DNA from: JAPOXR01 sp965221935
Lineage (GTDB): Bacteria > Pseudomonadota > Alphaproteobacteria > Rhodobacterales > Rhodobacteraceae
Assembly: GCA_965221935.1 (NCBI GenBank)
Contig: CBDCSZ010000010.1
Location: forward strand, 1-64,000
Direction: 5' to 3'
Length of the DNA: 64,000 nucleotides
Below, piece after piece: positions 8,957 through 17,107 of this stretch (position 1 is its first letter; each line of letters opens with the position of its first letter). The position numbers were made by a program, and so were the translations under genes. The notes under the pieces were generated by a model that did no database searches, was not told the origin of the DNA, and saw only the letters and a program-made list of their open reading frames with translations.

Positions 8957-10904
8957 CCTTATCCGAACGGCGAAAATCCTTATCCGAATGCCATTGCGCC
9001 GCGGGGACCGGTCCGCCCAGGACGCGGCGGAGGGTCTGCCGCAGACGGCGGGCGCGGAGCAGGGCCTGCCGGATCCGTCGGAAGGGATGGCAGACAGCGG
9101 CGGGCCGGCGCGGGGCGGGTCTGCCGAGAGCGGCCTGAACGACCCCTGGAACGACCCTCGGATCAAAGCGGACATGGCGGCCAACCGGGGGGTGGCCGCC
9201 GCGGCCGCCGCCGCCAGCGCGGGACAGAGGGTGAGCGCGGCGCCGCTGGCCGAGACCGCCCCCCGCCGCGGGGACCGGTCCGCCCAGGACGCGGCGGAGG
9301 GTCTGCCGCAGACGGCGGGCGCGGAGCAGGGCCTGCCGGATCCGTCGGAAGGGGTGGCAGACAGCGGCGGCGCTGCGCGGGCGGACATAGAGCAGGATCA
9401 GCAGCAGATCCGGGAAGGATTCATGCAGCCCTCCGCCCCGCCTCCGCCGCAGGAGACGGAGGAGGAGGAGGCGGCGGCGGAGGGCGCGGAGCGGGCGGAT
9501 TCGCAGGCGGCGGAAACGGAGGCTGTTTCCGTAACCGGGGCCGCCAGGCCGTTCAGTATCTCCGGCCAGGCGCTGCGCCGCGGCGTGGGCGCCCTGGCGG
9601 TGCTGGCGGTCCTGGCGGCGGGCCTCTGGGCGCTGTTCAGGCCCGCTCCCGACCCGTCGGTTTCGGTCGAGAGCCCTTCAGCTCCGCCGTTGGACTCAAC
9701 CCTGGGAGGCGCTGAGCAGCAGCTGTCGCCTGAATATCAGGAGATACTGGCTGACGCCAACGTGCTGTGCGCGGAAGACGCGGTCGCGACCGGCGGGAGC
9801 TGCATTCCATCGGTCGAGGCGCTGCCGGAAACCGTGGAGCTTCCGGATTTTCCGGACCCGGCTCCTCAGCCGCTTTCCGCTGAACCCTCTGAGGCGGCCG
9901 CCGAGCCGCCGCCGGCGGCGGCCGGTTGGTCCGTTGAGGGCACGGCTCCGCCGCCGCTGACTGAGGGCTGGGCGCCGCCCGGCTACGCGCCGCCGCCGCC
10001 GGCGGCCGATACTGCCTTGGGCAATCCGATGCTGGACCATCTGACCGCGCTGGCGAAGAATCCGCCGCCCAGGATGGCGGGCGAATGGTGGCTGCAGCCG
10101 GACGCCGCGGCCGCGCGGGCGACGGCCGTCGCCCGCGCGCCGCTTTCCGCCGTTACGCAGGGCTTTCCCGCGCCGGCGGCTCAGGTATCCGGCGGGGCGG
10201 ACCCCGCCGCCGGCGGCGGCTCCGAGGAGCTGCTGAGACGGACGGGTCTCAGGCCGGGAGACATGCTTCAGGCGGAGATGACCGCGGCTCTCGATTCCGA
10301 TCTGCCGGGTCCGGCGATCGCGGAGGTCGTTGCCGGCCCGCTCGCCGGATCGCGGTTCCTGGGCGCCTTCCGGGTCAACCACGCCTACGGCGGGCTGGAG
10401 ATCATGTTCACCCGCCTGTCGCTGAAAGACGGAGAGACGCTGCCGGCGCAGGCGCTCGGCCTGTCTCCAAGGACCGGCCGCGCCGTGACGCGGTCCAGAT
10501 ATGATCCGCGCTATCTCGAACGGTTCGGGCCGGCCTTCGCCGCCGGCCTGCTGGGCGGATACGCCGCCGCCAGGGCGGCCGTTCCCGAAGTGACTTCGGT
10601 CACCGCCGGCCAGGTGGTTGTGGAGCGGCGGACGGCCACCGAGCGGCAGGCGGTGGCGCAGGGGATCCAGGCGGCGCTCGGCCCTGTGCAGGAGGAAATC
10701 CTCGCCTATGCGCCCGCAGGGCCGTCGATCACCCTGGAGGCCGGCGCGCCGCTGGTGATCCTGATCACCGGCCCGTCCGGGACGGGGCAGGAGAGCCAGA
10801 CGCAGACAGGCTCCATTCCTCTTCCGCCGGCGGCCCAGCTGGCGGCTCCTGCCCTGGTAACGCTGAATGCGGGCGCCGCCCGCCAATAATGGAAGGACAC
10901 ACCG

Positions 10905-11063
10905 ATGAGCGACACGCACGGCCACAGCCAGACACCGCCGCCCGCGTCAGCCGCGGCGGATCCCGGTGAACAGCCGCCGGCGAAGGCCGGCGGCGTATGG
11001 GCCGCTGTGAAGCGCCTGCTGCGCCGCCTCGCCGGCCGCCCGCGCCTGCCCTGGCGCCGCTGA
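10905..11063 (+). CDS. 52-residue protein duplicating the DotF N-terminus
   Basis: A small frame with its own ribosome site (GGAAGGACACACCG) directly after dotG. It begins MSDTHGHSQTPPPA, the same opening as the DotF-like gene 177 bp downstream, then has Pro/Ala linker and a basic stretch (WAAVKRLLRRLAGRP) but ends before any membrane segment. The DNA of 10893-10945 and 11070-11122 is 51/53 identical, including both ribosome sites. It is most simply a partial tandem duplication of the dotF start that now ends early; it may make a short peptide. Confidence 0.55.
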   Translation: MSDTHGHSQTPPPASAAADPGEQPPAKAGGVWAAVKRLLRRLAGRPRLPWRR

Positions 11064-11081
11064 GAACAGAAGGACACACCG

Positions 11082-12014
11082 ATGACCGACACGCACGGCC
11101 ACAGTCAGACACCGCCGCCCGCCGGCGGCCATATACAGCAGCCCGAGCCGGAGACTCGGCAGCCGCACGGCGGTCCGGTCCAGCAGCAGCAGCCGCCGCC
11201 CGGCGAGGCGCCGCCTCCGGAGAGGGCCGGCGGCTTCATGGCGGCCGTGAGACGCTGGCTCCGCCGGCTGTTCATGGTGGCCCTTCTCGGGCTGATCGCC
11301 GTCGGCGGCTGGTGGGCCGCGCCGAGAATCATTGACAGCGGCCTGCTGAGCGGCCTGCCGGTCCCGGATTCCCTGCGGGGCCTGACGGGATCCTTCGGGC
11401 CGCCGGCTTCCGATCCTCCCGCCCCGGCGCCGCTTCCGCAGGATGAGCCGCAGCAGCCGGCGGTCATTCAGGAGCTGGCGTCGGCGCCGCTTCCGCCGGC
11501 GGAAGACCCGCTCACGGACGCCGCCGCCGGGATTCAGGACCAGCTGCGCGAGCTGGACGGTCTGCTCGGCGGTCTGGAGGCGCGGCTTGAGGCGCTGGAG
11601 AAGACATCGGCGGCGCGCGCCTCTCTGGAGGGGCGGCTGGAGCAGGCGGAGACCAGGATCGACGGCGAGCTCCTCCGGCTGGAGGACCTGGCCGGGCTGG
11701 CAAGGCGCGAGGCCGCCCGCAGCCTGTCGCGGCTGGACGCGGCGGACGCCGCGGCTGAGGCCGGCAGGAAGTTTCTGACGGCTGACGTCAAGGCAGTCGT
11801 CGACACGCTGGGGACGGTGCGCTCGCAGATGGTGAATCTCTCCGCCCGCATGGATGCGCTGGCGGGCGACATCCATCTGCTGACGCGGTTCGGCTACGGC
11901 CAGGCGCCGCAGCAGGCCCGCCCGGCTGACCGTTGTTGTTTTTTGGACTCCCCTGATCTGGATTTCCCGGATTGTTTTGAGACGAATGGGAAGGTTTTTC
12001 CCGGTTTCCCCTGA
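11082..12014 (+). pseudogene. DotF/IcmG-like protein, 3' end replaced by a transposon
   Basis: Placed between dotG and dotE, as icmG/dotF is in Legionella and traP in IncI plasmids. The protein has a Pro/Gln-rich cytoplasmic N-terminus, a basic anchor (RRWLRRLF), one membrane segment (about residues 62-80, MVALLGLIAVGGWWA) and a periplasmic coiled coil (LRELDGLLGGLEARLEALEKT to about residue 270). This is the DotF layout, though direct family motifs are weak. After QQARPADR (about 11931) the frame enters AT-rich transposon-end DNA and stops 27 codons later. Most of the coiled coil survives. The assignment rests on synteny and layout. Confidence 0.6.
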
Positions 12015-12102
12015 CAATCCGGTTCGCGCCTGCGCCGGTTTTCTTTCCCGGCAGAGTTTTCAGCAGGCTGGTTTTCGGGGAGCTGGTGTTGTGTCCGGCG
12101 CG

Positions 12103-12132
12103 GGTTTCAGAGCTGATGGATTGATCCGGCGG
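12103..12132. repeat. Left inner inverted repeat of the four-gene transposon
   Basis: Thirty bases matching the complement of 15924-15953 with one mismatch; the outer 22 bases match perfectly. Probably a transposase-binding site. The matching right copy lies just upstream of the DUF6431 gene. Confidence 0.85.
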
Positions 12133-12204
12133 GCATGTCCGCTGGATCAAAATCGGCGGAAAGGGAGACTGGAGACGGGGGGAGCGGCGGCCTGGCCCAA
12201 CACG

Positions 12205-13053
12205 TCACCGTCCGGCTTCCCGGCCCCGCGGGGCCGCTCCGGCCGCGAGGATTTCGTTCCAGTCTTTGCCGCCTTCCGGGCGGAGGCGGCGGATTCCGGG
12301 ATGGTTTTCGATCAGCCGCCGCGCGGCGGCGTCTCCGGCCTCGTCGGCGTCATACCCGCACAGGATGGATTCGGGGCCGAGCTGTGTGATCCATTCCGGA
12401 AGGCGTGTCGCGACACCGGCGGTCGAGACGACGATTGCGGCGCGGCCGGGTTCGGTGACGGAGAGGGCCGAGAGCGCATCGACGGCGCTTTCTGTCAGGA
12501 GCGCCGGCCCGGACGCCTGCCGCGCGATCCAGAACCCGCCCTTTGCTTTGCGGGACCCGGGGGCCATGCCCTTGAACGGGCGCCCGGGCCGGGTTCCATG
12601 CAGTTCGGCGCCGGCCGGCGTTCCGTCGGCGCCGCGGGCGGCGAAGACCGCGTTTGCGCGCCGGTCGGCGTCGATCAGGCGTCTCCGGCGGCAGTGATCG
12701 ACCAGTTCCGGATCGAGGCCGCGCTGCCGGGTCAGATACCGCCGCACCTGCTGCCAGTGTTCCGGTTCCGTCCCTGGCATGGCGCCGGCGCATTCCGGCG
12801 CGACCTGTTCCAGGAGGTCGAGGGCTGCCCGGAACGGGCGGCCGGAGGCATGGATCGCGAGGTCGATCGCGCCGCCGCCGCCGCGTCCCGCGACATGATC
12901 GAAAAACTTCGTTCCGCTGATGCTGATCACGGACCCCGGGCGTTTCCAGCGCGTCCGGTCATTGCGGTCGCGCCGGTAGCCGAGTCGCTCGGCGACCCGC
13001 TCGAGCGCAACGGCGCGGAGCCTGTCGGCCCGTGTCGCGCCGGGCCGGCTCAC
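12205..13053 (-). CDS. DUF3991/Toprim primase-like protein
   Basis: A 282-residue protein from GTG 13053. Residues 35-80 match the DUF3991 zinc-less CHC2-like lead-in (ISISGTKFFDHVAGRGGGGAIDLAIH). A Toprim domain follows with ALLTESAVDALSAL (Glu), ILCGYDADEAGDAAARRL (Asp-x-Asp) and the end motif GGKDWNEILAAG. Such proteins are usually plasmid or conjugative-element primases. Here the gene is the last of the transposon operon, its start overlapping the ATPase stop (GTGA), and it lies inside the inverted-repeat ends. So it travels with the transposon rather than with the T4SS. A role in replicative steps of transposition is an inference. Confidence 0.82.
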   Translation of the reverse strand: MSRPGATRADRLRAVALERVAERLGYRRDRNDRTRWKRPGSVISISGTKFFDHVAGRGGGGAIDLAIHASGRPFRAALDLLEQVAPECAGAMPGTEPEHWQQVRRYLTRQRGLDPELVDHCRRRRLIDADRRANAVFAARGADGTPAGAELHGTRPGRPFKGMAPGSRKAKGGFWIARQASGPALLTESAVDALSALSVTEPGRAAIVVSTAGVATRLPEWITQLGPESILCGYDADEAGDAAARRLIENHPGIRRLRPEGGKDWNEILAAGAAPRGREAGR

Positions 13054-13850
13054 GGCGCCAGTTCCCGGGCGGCGTTTTCCACATGATTGACCGAGACCGT
13101 CCGGGAGCGGTCGAGGGCGGCGGCGTGCAGGGCGTAATGGGCGATCCGGTCGATGCGCCTGGGCAGGCCGCTGCTGGCCAGCGCCACGGCCTCCACCGCC
13201 GGCTCCTCGAAGATCTCGACGTCGCTGCCGGCCAGGCGCAGCCGGTGGGTGATGTAGGGGCCGACCTCATCCCGGCCCAGCCCCTCCAGTGCGCAGCGCA
13301 GCACGATGCGCTGCGCCAGCGACGCGTGCGCCGCCATTTCCAGCCGCCGCCGCAGTTCGGTGAGCCCGACCAGCAGCAGGCAGAGCCGGTTCTCGGAATC
13401 CATCCGGTAGTTGGTGAGCAGCCTCAGCTCCTCGAGGATTTCGTTCTGCAGGTGATGCGCCTCGTCGAAGATCAGCACGGGGTATTGCCGTGACTCGGTG
13501 ACCAGGCGCGACACGGCGCTCCGGATGGCCGTGTAGGCCGCGGACCGGCTGGTGAAGCGCTCCAGGCCGAAGGCGCCGGCGACCATGTTGTAGCTGTCGA
13601 GCACGCTGCCGGTGGACAGGGCGACATAGCAGACCCGGTGCCGGTTCGGATGCAGCTGGGCCGCCGCCTGGCGGCACAGGGTGGTCTTGCCGCTGCCGGC
13701 CTCCCCGGTGAGCAGCCCGATGCCGCGCAGGTCCAGGAGGTGGCGGATCCGTGAGCGCGCCTCGCGCGCGGCGTCGCTGTCGAACAGCTCGTCGGCGCGG
13801 AGCGTGTTGTCGAAGGGATAGTGCTTGAAGGCGAAGTGCGGCTTGTACAT
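13050..13850 (-). CDS. ExeA/TniB/MuB-type AAA ATPase
   Basis: A 266-residue AAA+ protein starting MYKPHFAFKHYPFDNT, the typical ExeA-like opening. Walker A is LLTGEAGSGKTTLC (about residues 46-59), Walker B is PVLIFDEAHHL, sensor-type NYRMDSENRLCLLLVG follows, and the C-terminal helical lid ends with SGLPRRIDRIAHYALHAA. Relatives (TniB, TnsC, MuB, IstB-like) select targets and activate the partner DDE transposase through ATP binding. It overlaps the transposase stop and the Toprim start, so it is co-translated with both. Confidence 0.87.
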   Translation of the reverse strand: MYKPHFAFKHYPFDNTLRADELFDSDAAREARSRIRHLLDLRGIGLLTGEAGSGKTTLCRQAAAQLHPNRHRVCYVALSTGSVLDSYNMVAGAFGLERFTSRSAAYTAIRSAVSRLVTESRQYPVLIFDEAHHLQNEILEELRLLTNYRMDSENRLCLLLVGLTELRRRLEMAAHASLAQRIVLRCALEGLGRDEVGPYITHRLRLAGSDVEIFEEPAVEAVALASSGLPRRIDRIAHYALHAAALDRSRTVSVNHVENAARELAP

Positions 13851-15142
13851 CAGAGCGTCTCCGGATCGTCGTCGAGCGGGCCGAAGCGCAGCCCCGGGGA
13901 GCCGCGCCTGACCCTGGCGTTGGCGTGGAGGTCGAGCGGGGTGGCGGTCCCGGCGGGCTTGCCGTCATGGACCACCAGCAGCGGCCGCTGTGGCGGCGCG
14001 GCGGGGTCGTAGCGCAGTGTGACGGTCTGTCCCTGCAGGACCGGGTCGACCTCGTAGATCCGGCTGTGGAGCGAGACGGTGCGGGCCTTGGTGACCCTGC
14101 GGCTGACTTCGAAGAGGAACATCTGTTCGAGGTCGATGCCGGGATCGGGATAACGGATCCGCTCTGCGGTGCGCGCCCATCGGTCGAGCGGCGTCTCGCC
14201 GTCGAGGCCGCGGTGGGGGCTCATGTGGTATTCGCACTCCAGCCAGGTCCGGAACCGCCGGTTGAGCGTGTCCAGATCGGGAATGTCCCGCGCCTCGAGC
14301 GGGGCCAGGGCCTGTTGGCGCACTGTGCGGAAAAATCTCTCTATCTTTCCCTTTCCGGCGGCGTGGTACGGTCGCGCGTGGAGCAATGCGATGCCGAGGC
14401 GGGCGCAGATCATGGCCAGCTGCCGGGAGCGGAAGTTGCTGCCGTTGTCGACGTAAAGTCTTGCCGCGAGACCGCGGCGGGTGATCGCCTCGCGCAGCGC
14501 CAGGAGAAAGGCCGGCGTGTTGTCGGCGAACGAGAACCCGGCATAGGGGATGACCCGTGTGGCGTCATCGAGGATGGCCAGCAGGTAGGTCTTGCGCATG
14601 CGTCCGCGGCCGTCGGCGACCCTGGGGCCGTGCATGGCGTCCGCCTGCCAGAGCTCGCCGGCGAAACGGAAGGCGAACCGCCGCATGTCCTTCTGGACGG
14701 ACGGCGGCTGCCGCGCCATCAGCCCCTCGCGGGCGAACAGGCGGTGGATGGTCGACGGCGGCAGCGGCGCGCCGTCTCCGACCTCGCCGGAATCCCGGGC
14801 CCGCCCGATCACCTTGCGGACGCTCAGCTCCGGCGCGTCACGCTTGATCGACAGCAGCGTCTCGATCACGTCCGGGGACATCCGGCGCGGCGCGGCGCGG
14901 TCGGACCGGGCCTTGGGCATCAGCCCGTCAAAGCCGCCGCGCCCGTAGATGCGGATCCAGTCCCTGAGCGTCTGGGCGGACACCCGGGTCCGGGAGCTGC
15001 CCGGGATCGCATGGGCGCGCTCCGCCGCGGCGCGGACCGCCGCCGCCCGTGCGGGCCCCGGCGGGAGCGTCATGATCTCCGCGATCAGACCGTATCGGAA
15101 CAATGCGACATCGTGGCGATGCCGGTCTTCAGGTGTCTTCAT
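13850..15142 (-). CDS. DDE (rve) transposase with Mu-type C-terminal domain
   Basis: A 430-residue transposase. Residues 1-110 hold winged/HTH DNA-binding segments (VSAQTLRDWIRIYGRGGFDGLMP; APLPPSTIHRLFAREGLMA). The rve catalytic core shows LWQADAMHGP and AILDDATRVIPYAGF (first Asp region), ARLYVDNGSNFRS (second Asp) and HAAGKGKIERFFRTVR (Glu). The end is the Mu_transpos_C-type beta domain (ARTVSLHSRIYEVDP...GQTVTLRYDP). This is the TniA/TnsB/IS481-like architecture that works with an AAA partner, which is encoded immediately downstream. Frame intact. Confidence 0.88.
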   Translation of the reverse strand: MKTPEDRHRHDVALFRYGLIAEIMTLPPGPARAAAVRAAAERAHAIPGSSRTRVSAQTLRDWIRIYGRGGFDGLMPKARSDRAAPRRMSPDVIETLLSIKRDAPELSVRKVIGRARDSGEVGDGAPLPPSTIHRLFAREGLMARQPPSVQKDMRRFAFRFAGELWQADAMHGPRVADGRGRMRKTYLLAILDDATRVIPYAGFSFADNTPAFLLALREAITRRGLAARLYVDNGSNFRSRQLAMICARLGIALLHARPYHAAGKGKIERFFRTVRQQALAPLEARDIPDLDTLNRRFRTWLECEYHMSPHRGLDGETPLDRWARTAERIRYPDPGIDLEQMFLFEVSRRVTKARTVSLHSRIYEVDPVLQGQTVTLRYDPAAPPQRPLLVVHDGKPAGTATPLDLHANARVRRGSPGLRFGPLDDDPETL

Positions 15143-15178
15143 GGTGTTGATCCTCCGTGCCGGGGTGTTGATTCCGCT

Positions 15179-15814
15179 TCACAGGCGGTTAGGTCCATGA
15201 CGGCGGCCGCGACACGGGCCATCGTGTGTTGGCGGGCCGGTTTGCGATCCGGCGAGGGCGCCGCCGCGCCGGAATCCGACCGGCGCGGGCAGCGACTGGA
15301 GGTGGCTGACGCAGAGCAGACGGAGCGCGGTCAGCGCGCTCCCGGTTCCGGCATGCTCCCGGAACGCGCTGATCCGGACCGGGGTCCCGGCGAACTGGCC
15401 GGGGAACAGACCGATGACAATCGTGAGCAGGGCGCTGACCCATGTGTCGCGGCGCCGGATCCACCGCCGGGCGGCCCGCGGGTGGCAGCGGCGGGCGGGA
15501 CGCATCCGCTCCGCCGCCGCCGCGAGCCCGGCTTCGGATTCCACCGCCGCCGCGCCCTCTTCGATCGTGTCCAGCGTGCCCGCGACCCCCGCCGCCATGA
15601 ACTGCGGCAGCATGCTGAACGTCTCCGGCGTGTCCCGGCAGTAATGCCTGGCGATCCGCATCCCGTCCGGATACTTGCGCCCGTAGGTGCCGTGGCGGCC
15701 GAACCGGCAGCCGCCGCCGGGATGTCTCGGGCAGCGCTCAAGCTTTGCGCCGCGCCACGCCTGTGTGCTAACATACTCCTCGGCGGAAAGGTCTGTCTCG
15801 TGGATGAGTTGCAC
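15179..15814 (-). CDS. DUF6431-type zinc protein of the transposon
   Basis: About 211 residues from GTG 15814 (VQLIHETDLSAEEYV); the frame is open further up, so the start is uncertain. The N-terminus has a Cys/His cluster (CPRHPGGGCRFGRHGTYGRK, then RHYCRDTPETFSMLP), the zinc ribbon and F-S-x-L-P block of DUF6431 proteins, which are found beside DDE transposase and ExeA-like genes. A helical C-terminal half follows. It ends 36 bp before the transposase start and is first in the operon, so it is likely a DNA-binding accessory of transposition. A later Cys of the classic CxxC is missing (CRDTPETF), an unusual point. Confidence 0.65.
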   Translation of the reverse strand: MQLIHETDLSAEEYVSTQAWRGAKLERCPRHPGGGCRFGRHGTYGRKYPDGMRIARHYCRDTPETFSMLPQFMAAGVAGTLDTIEEGAAAVESEAGLAAAAERMRPARRCHPRAARRWIRRRDTWVSALLTIVIGLFPGQFAGTPVRISAFREHAGTGSALTALRLLCVSHLQSLPAPVGFRRGGALAGSQTGPPTHDGPCRGRRHGPNRL

Positions 15815-15923
15815 TTGAACGCCCAAGGCCCGGCGGATTGCACTCCGCGCGGGCCATTTCCTCTGCCGCTGACCGCCCGGAGGAGTAGACGGCGGCCGCC
15901 CGGACAGCAACCGGAACCCGCCT

Positions 15924-15953
15924 CCGCCGGTTCAATCCATCAGCTCTGAAACC
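15924..15953. repeat. Right inner inverted repeat of the four-gene transposon
   Basis: Inverted partner of 12103-12132; 29 of 30 bases pair. It lies about 110 bp upstream of the first gene of the transposon operon and so may also overlap its promoter, allowing transposase to repress itself; that last point is inference. Confidence 0.85.
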
Positions 15954-16151
15954 GGGGATATTCACATCGGCGCTTTTGCGGAGTGTTCATCCGGCGCTGA
16001 CACGCCTCGGGCCGGCTGCTGAAAAAGATCCTGCTTGGAAAAGAAGAAAGAAGGAGCTTCCCGGACTGTTCCGGTTTCCAGGAAATCCGACGTCAGCCCA
16101 AACCGGGAAAACCAGCGCGCTTCAAAGCGGTATATTGAGAGAAACAACGAG

Positions 16152-16667
16152 ATGCTGGCCCGCCTGCAGCAGTTTCTGGGCCAGTTCTGGCTGCTGCTGA
16201 CGGCGCTGGCGTACCTGTGCGGGGCGGCGGCGATCGCCATCGGGGTGAACGCCGCCGGGAAGCGCGCCGACCAGGGGCCGGGGCAGGGCGGCTGGGCCGG
16301 CCCGATCGCATGGATGGCCTCCGGCGCCGCGCTGATGGCGATGCCGGCGCTGCTCAACGCGCTGTCGAATTCCCTGATCGGCTCAAATTGGGACTCGGTG
16401 GGCCCGGAGATATTCAGCACCGCGCCGAATCTGCTGGAGGCCTTCGACGGCCACGCGACGCAGGAGACGATTATCGGCATTCTCAGGATCGTGCAGTTTC
16501 TGGGCGGGATCGCCATATTCCGCGGCGTCATTCTGCTGAATGCGGCGGCGCAGCCCGGCCAGCAGCAGGGCCTGGGCGCCGGGCTGACGCATGTGATCGG
16601 CGGCGCGCTGGCGCTGAACATCGGAGATGTGCTCCGCCTCCTGAACGATCTGGCCGCGCCGGCGTGA
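16152..16667 (+). CDS. dotE: DotE/IcmC-like membrane protein
   Basis: ATG 16152 gives 171 residues with about four membrane segments: LLLTALAYLCGAAAIAIGV, WMASGAALMAMPALLNAL, ILRIVQFLGGIAIFRGVILL and HVIGGALALNIGDVLRLL. The last block (GGxLAxNI) and the position after dotG/dotF identify it as the DotE/IcmC (TraQ/TraR) family of I-type T4SS inner-membrane proteins. The frame is open upstream to 16035, but that part is transposon-end DNA. The transposon ends a few bases before the ATG, so the original ribosome site may be lost; only AACGAG remains. The stop overlaps the next GTG. Confidence 0.75.
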   Translation: MLARLQQFLGQFWLLLTALAYLCGAAAIAIGVNAAGKRADQGPGQGGWAGPIAWMASGAALMAMPALLNALSNSLIGSNWDSVGPEIFSTAPNLLEAFDGHATQETIIGILRIVQFLGGIAIFRGVILLNAAAQPGQQQGLGAGLTHVIGGALALNIGDVLRLLNDLAAPA

Positions 16668-17107
16668 GACTATCCTCCGTCCTGCTGCCCGCGGCCGCCC
16701 TCCTGCTGCTGGCCGCCGCCTGCGCCCGCGGCCCGGAAGGCGCCGCTCTGCGCCTGCCTGAGCCGGCCGCCACGCCGGCCACGGACCTGGCGTCCCGGCA
16801 GACGGTCCCTGTCCGCCCGGGAAGGGGCTGTCTTGTGAACCGCACAGGGCAGACAGTCGAGTTCACCCTGGCGCAGCCGGCGGGCGGCAGGCAGCGCAGT
16901 TACCGGCTGCATGCCGGCGAGACGCTCCGCTTCGACCGGCCGGAGAGGGCGCTGATCAGTTTTTTGTCGGCTGACGCCGACGCGGCGGACGCGGCGATCG
17001 CCAGCCGGTTCTACGCGCTGGACCCGGCGCAGCAGGGCAGGGCATGCGGGCACAGCTTCCGGCTGGACCGGCAGGGGAGACTGGATATATTCAGGAGGGA
17101 GATATGA
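16664..17107 (+). CDS. Small lipoprotein of the T4SS operon
   Basis: GTG 16664 overlaps the dotE stop. The 147-residue product has a lipoprotein signal (LLLLAAACARG; lipid-carrying Cys at residue 20) and a compact, probably beta-rich domain (GCLVNRTGQTVEFTLAQPAGGRQRSYRLHAGETLRFDRP) with one further Cys near the end (ACGHSFRL). Outer-membrane lipoproteins DotC and DotD are part of the I-type core, but I see no motif tying this protein to either; it resembles neither in length nor sequence closely. Co-translated with the ankyrin gene (ATGA overlap). Confidence 0.65.
   Translation: MRLSSVLLPAAALLLLAAACARGPEGAALRLPEPAATPATDLASRQTVPVRPGRGCLVNRTGQTVEFTLAQPAGGRQRSYRLHAGETLRFDRPERALISFLSADADAADAAIASRFYALDPAQQGRACGHSFRLDRQGRLDIFRREI

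Larger units (their letters stand above)
6542..8996 (+). mobile_element. IS4-type element with DruA-domain transposase (2455 bp)
   Basis: Perfect 16-bp terminal inverted repeats, CAATGGCATTCGGATA (6542-6557) and its complement (8981-8996), are flanked by a perfect 10-bp target duplication CGCCGCGGGG (6532-6541 and 8997-9006). Long 10-12 bp duplications are typical of the IS4 family. One transposase gene and a strong terminator hairpin fill the element. Confidence 0.93.
6139..9385 (+). repeat. 267-bp tandem repeat in dotG, about 2.9 copies, IS inside copy 2
   Basis: Units start at 6139, 6406 and 9138, each opening with codons for NDPWNDPRIKADM; the spacing is 267 bp (89 codons) once the 2465 bp of IS plus duplication is subtracted. 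Copies are nearly identical, with changes such as E/A, D/A and L/P. The third unit diverges after DPSEGVADSGG. Repeat-containing N-terminal or mid regions are known for DotG proteins, but these are unusually uniform and Ala/Gly rich. Confidence 0.9.
6127..10889 (+). pseudogene. dotG: DotG/IcmE, VirB10-like channel protein, split by IS4-type element
   Basis: DotG/IcmE (TraO) spans both membranes and forms the T4SS channel. The frame starts GTG 6127, is broken at 6542-8996, and resumes at 9007 (after one copy of the duplication) to stop at 10889; joined length is 765 residues. Order: about 2.9 tandem 89-residue repeats, an acidic/Pro linker, a membrane segment (LAVLAVLAAGLWALF, near 9595-9640), a Pro-rich spacer with two Cys (VLCAEDA, GGSCIPS), and the VirB10/TrbI C-terminal domain (LRPGDMLQAEMTAALDSDLPGP, then GSRFLGAF, MFTRLSLKDG). 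Because the break is early, a downstream restart would still give most of the membrane-to-C-terminal part. The joint is exact and in frame. Confidence 0.87.
11932..16148 (-). mobile_element. Four-gene Mu/Tn7-like transposon with a Toprim gene (about 4.2 kb)
   Basis: Four minus-strand genes (DUF6431, DDE transposase, AAA ATPase, DUF3991-Toprim) lie between the truncated dotF and dotE. Both ends carry matching blocks in inverted order: a GGTTTT-CCCGGTTT...CTGAC block (11993-12015; 16092-16113), TTTTCAGCAG (12057-12066; 16016-16025) and a 30-bp block (12103-12132; 15924-15953). The outermost shared bases are GTTGTTT. Multiple spaced sites at each end are how Tn7/Mu-type transposase ends look. 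The exact ends and target duplication were not found, so the limits are approximate. Confidence 0.7.

Noticed and set aside
9696..10925. A 409-codon minus-strand frame opposite dotG
   Set aside because: Shadow of the VirB10-like domain; no ribosome site and an implausible composition.
13925..15949. A 674-codon plus-strand frame across the transposase and DUF6431 genes
   Set aside because: Pro/Arg/Gly-rich text without motifs; the minus-strand frames have full transposase motifs.
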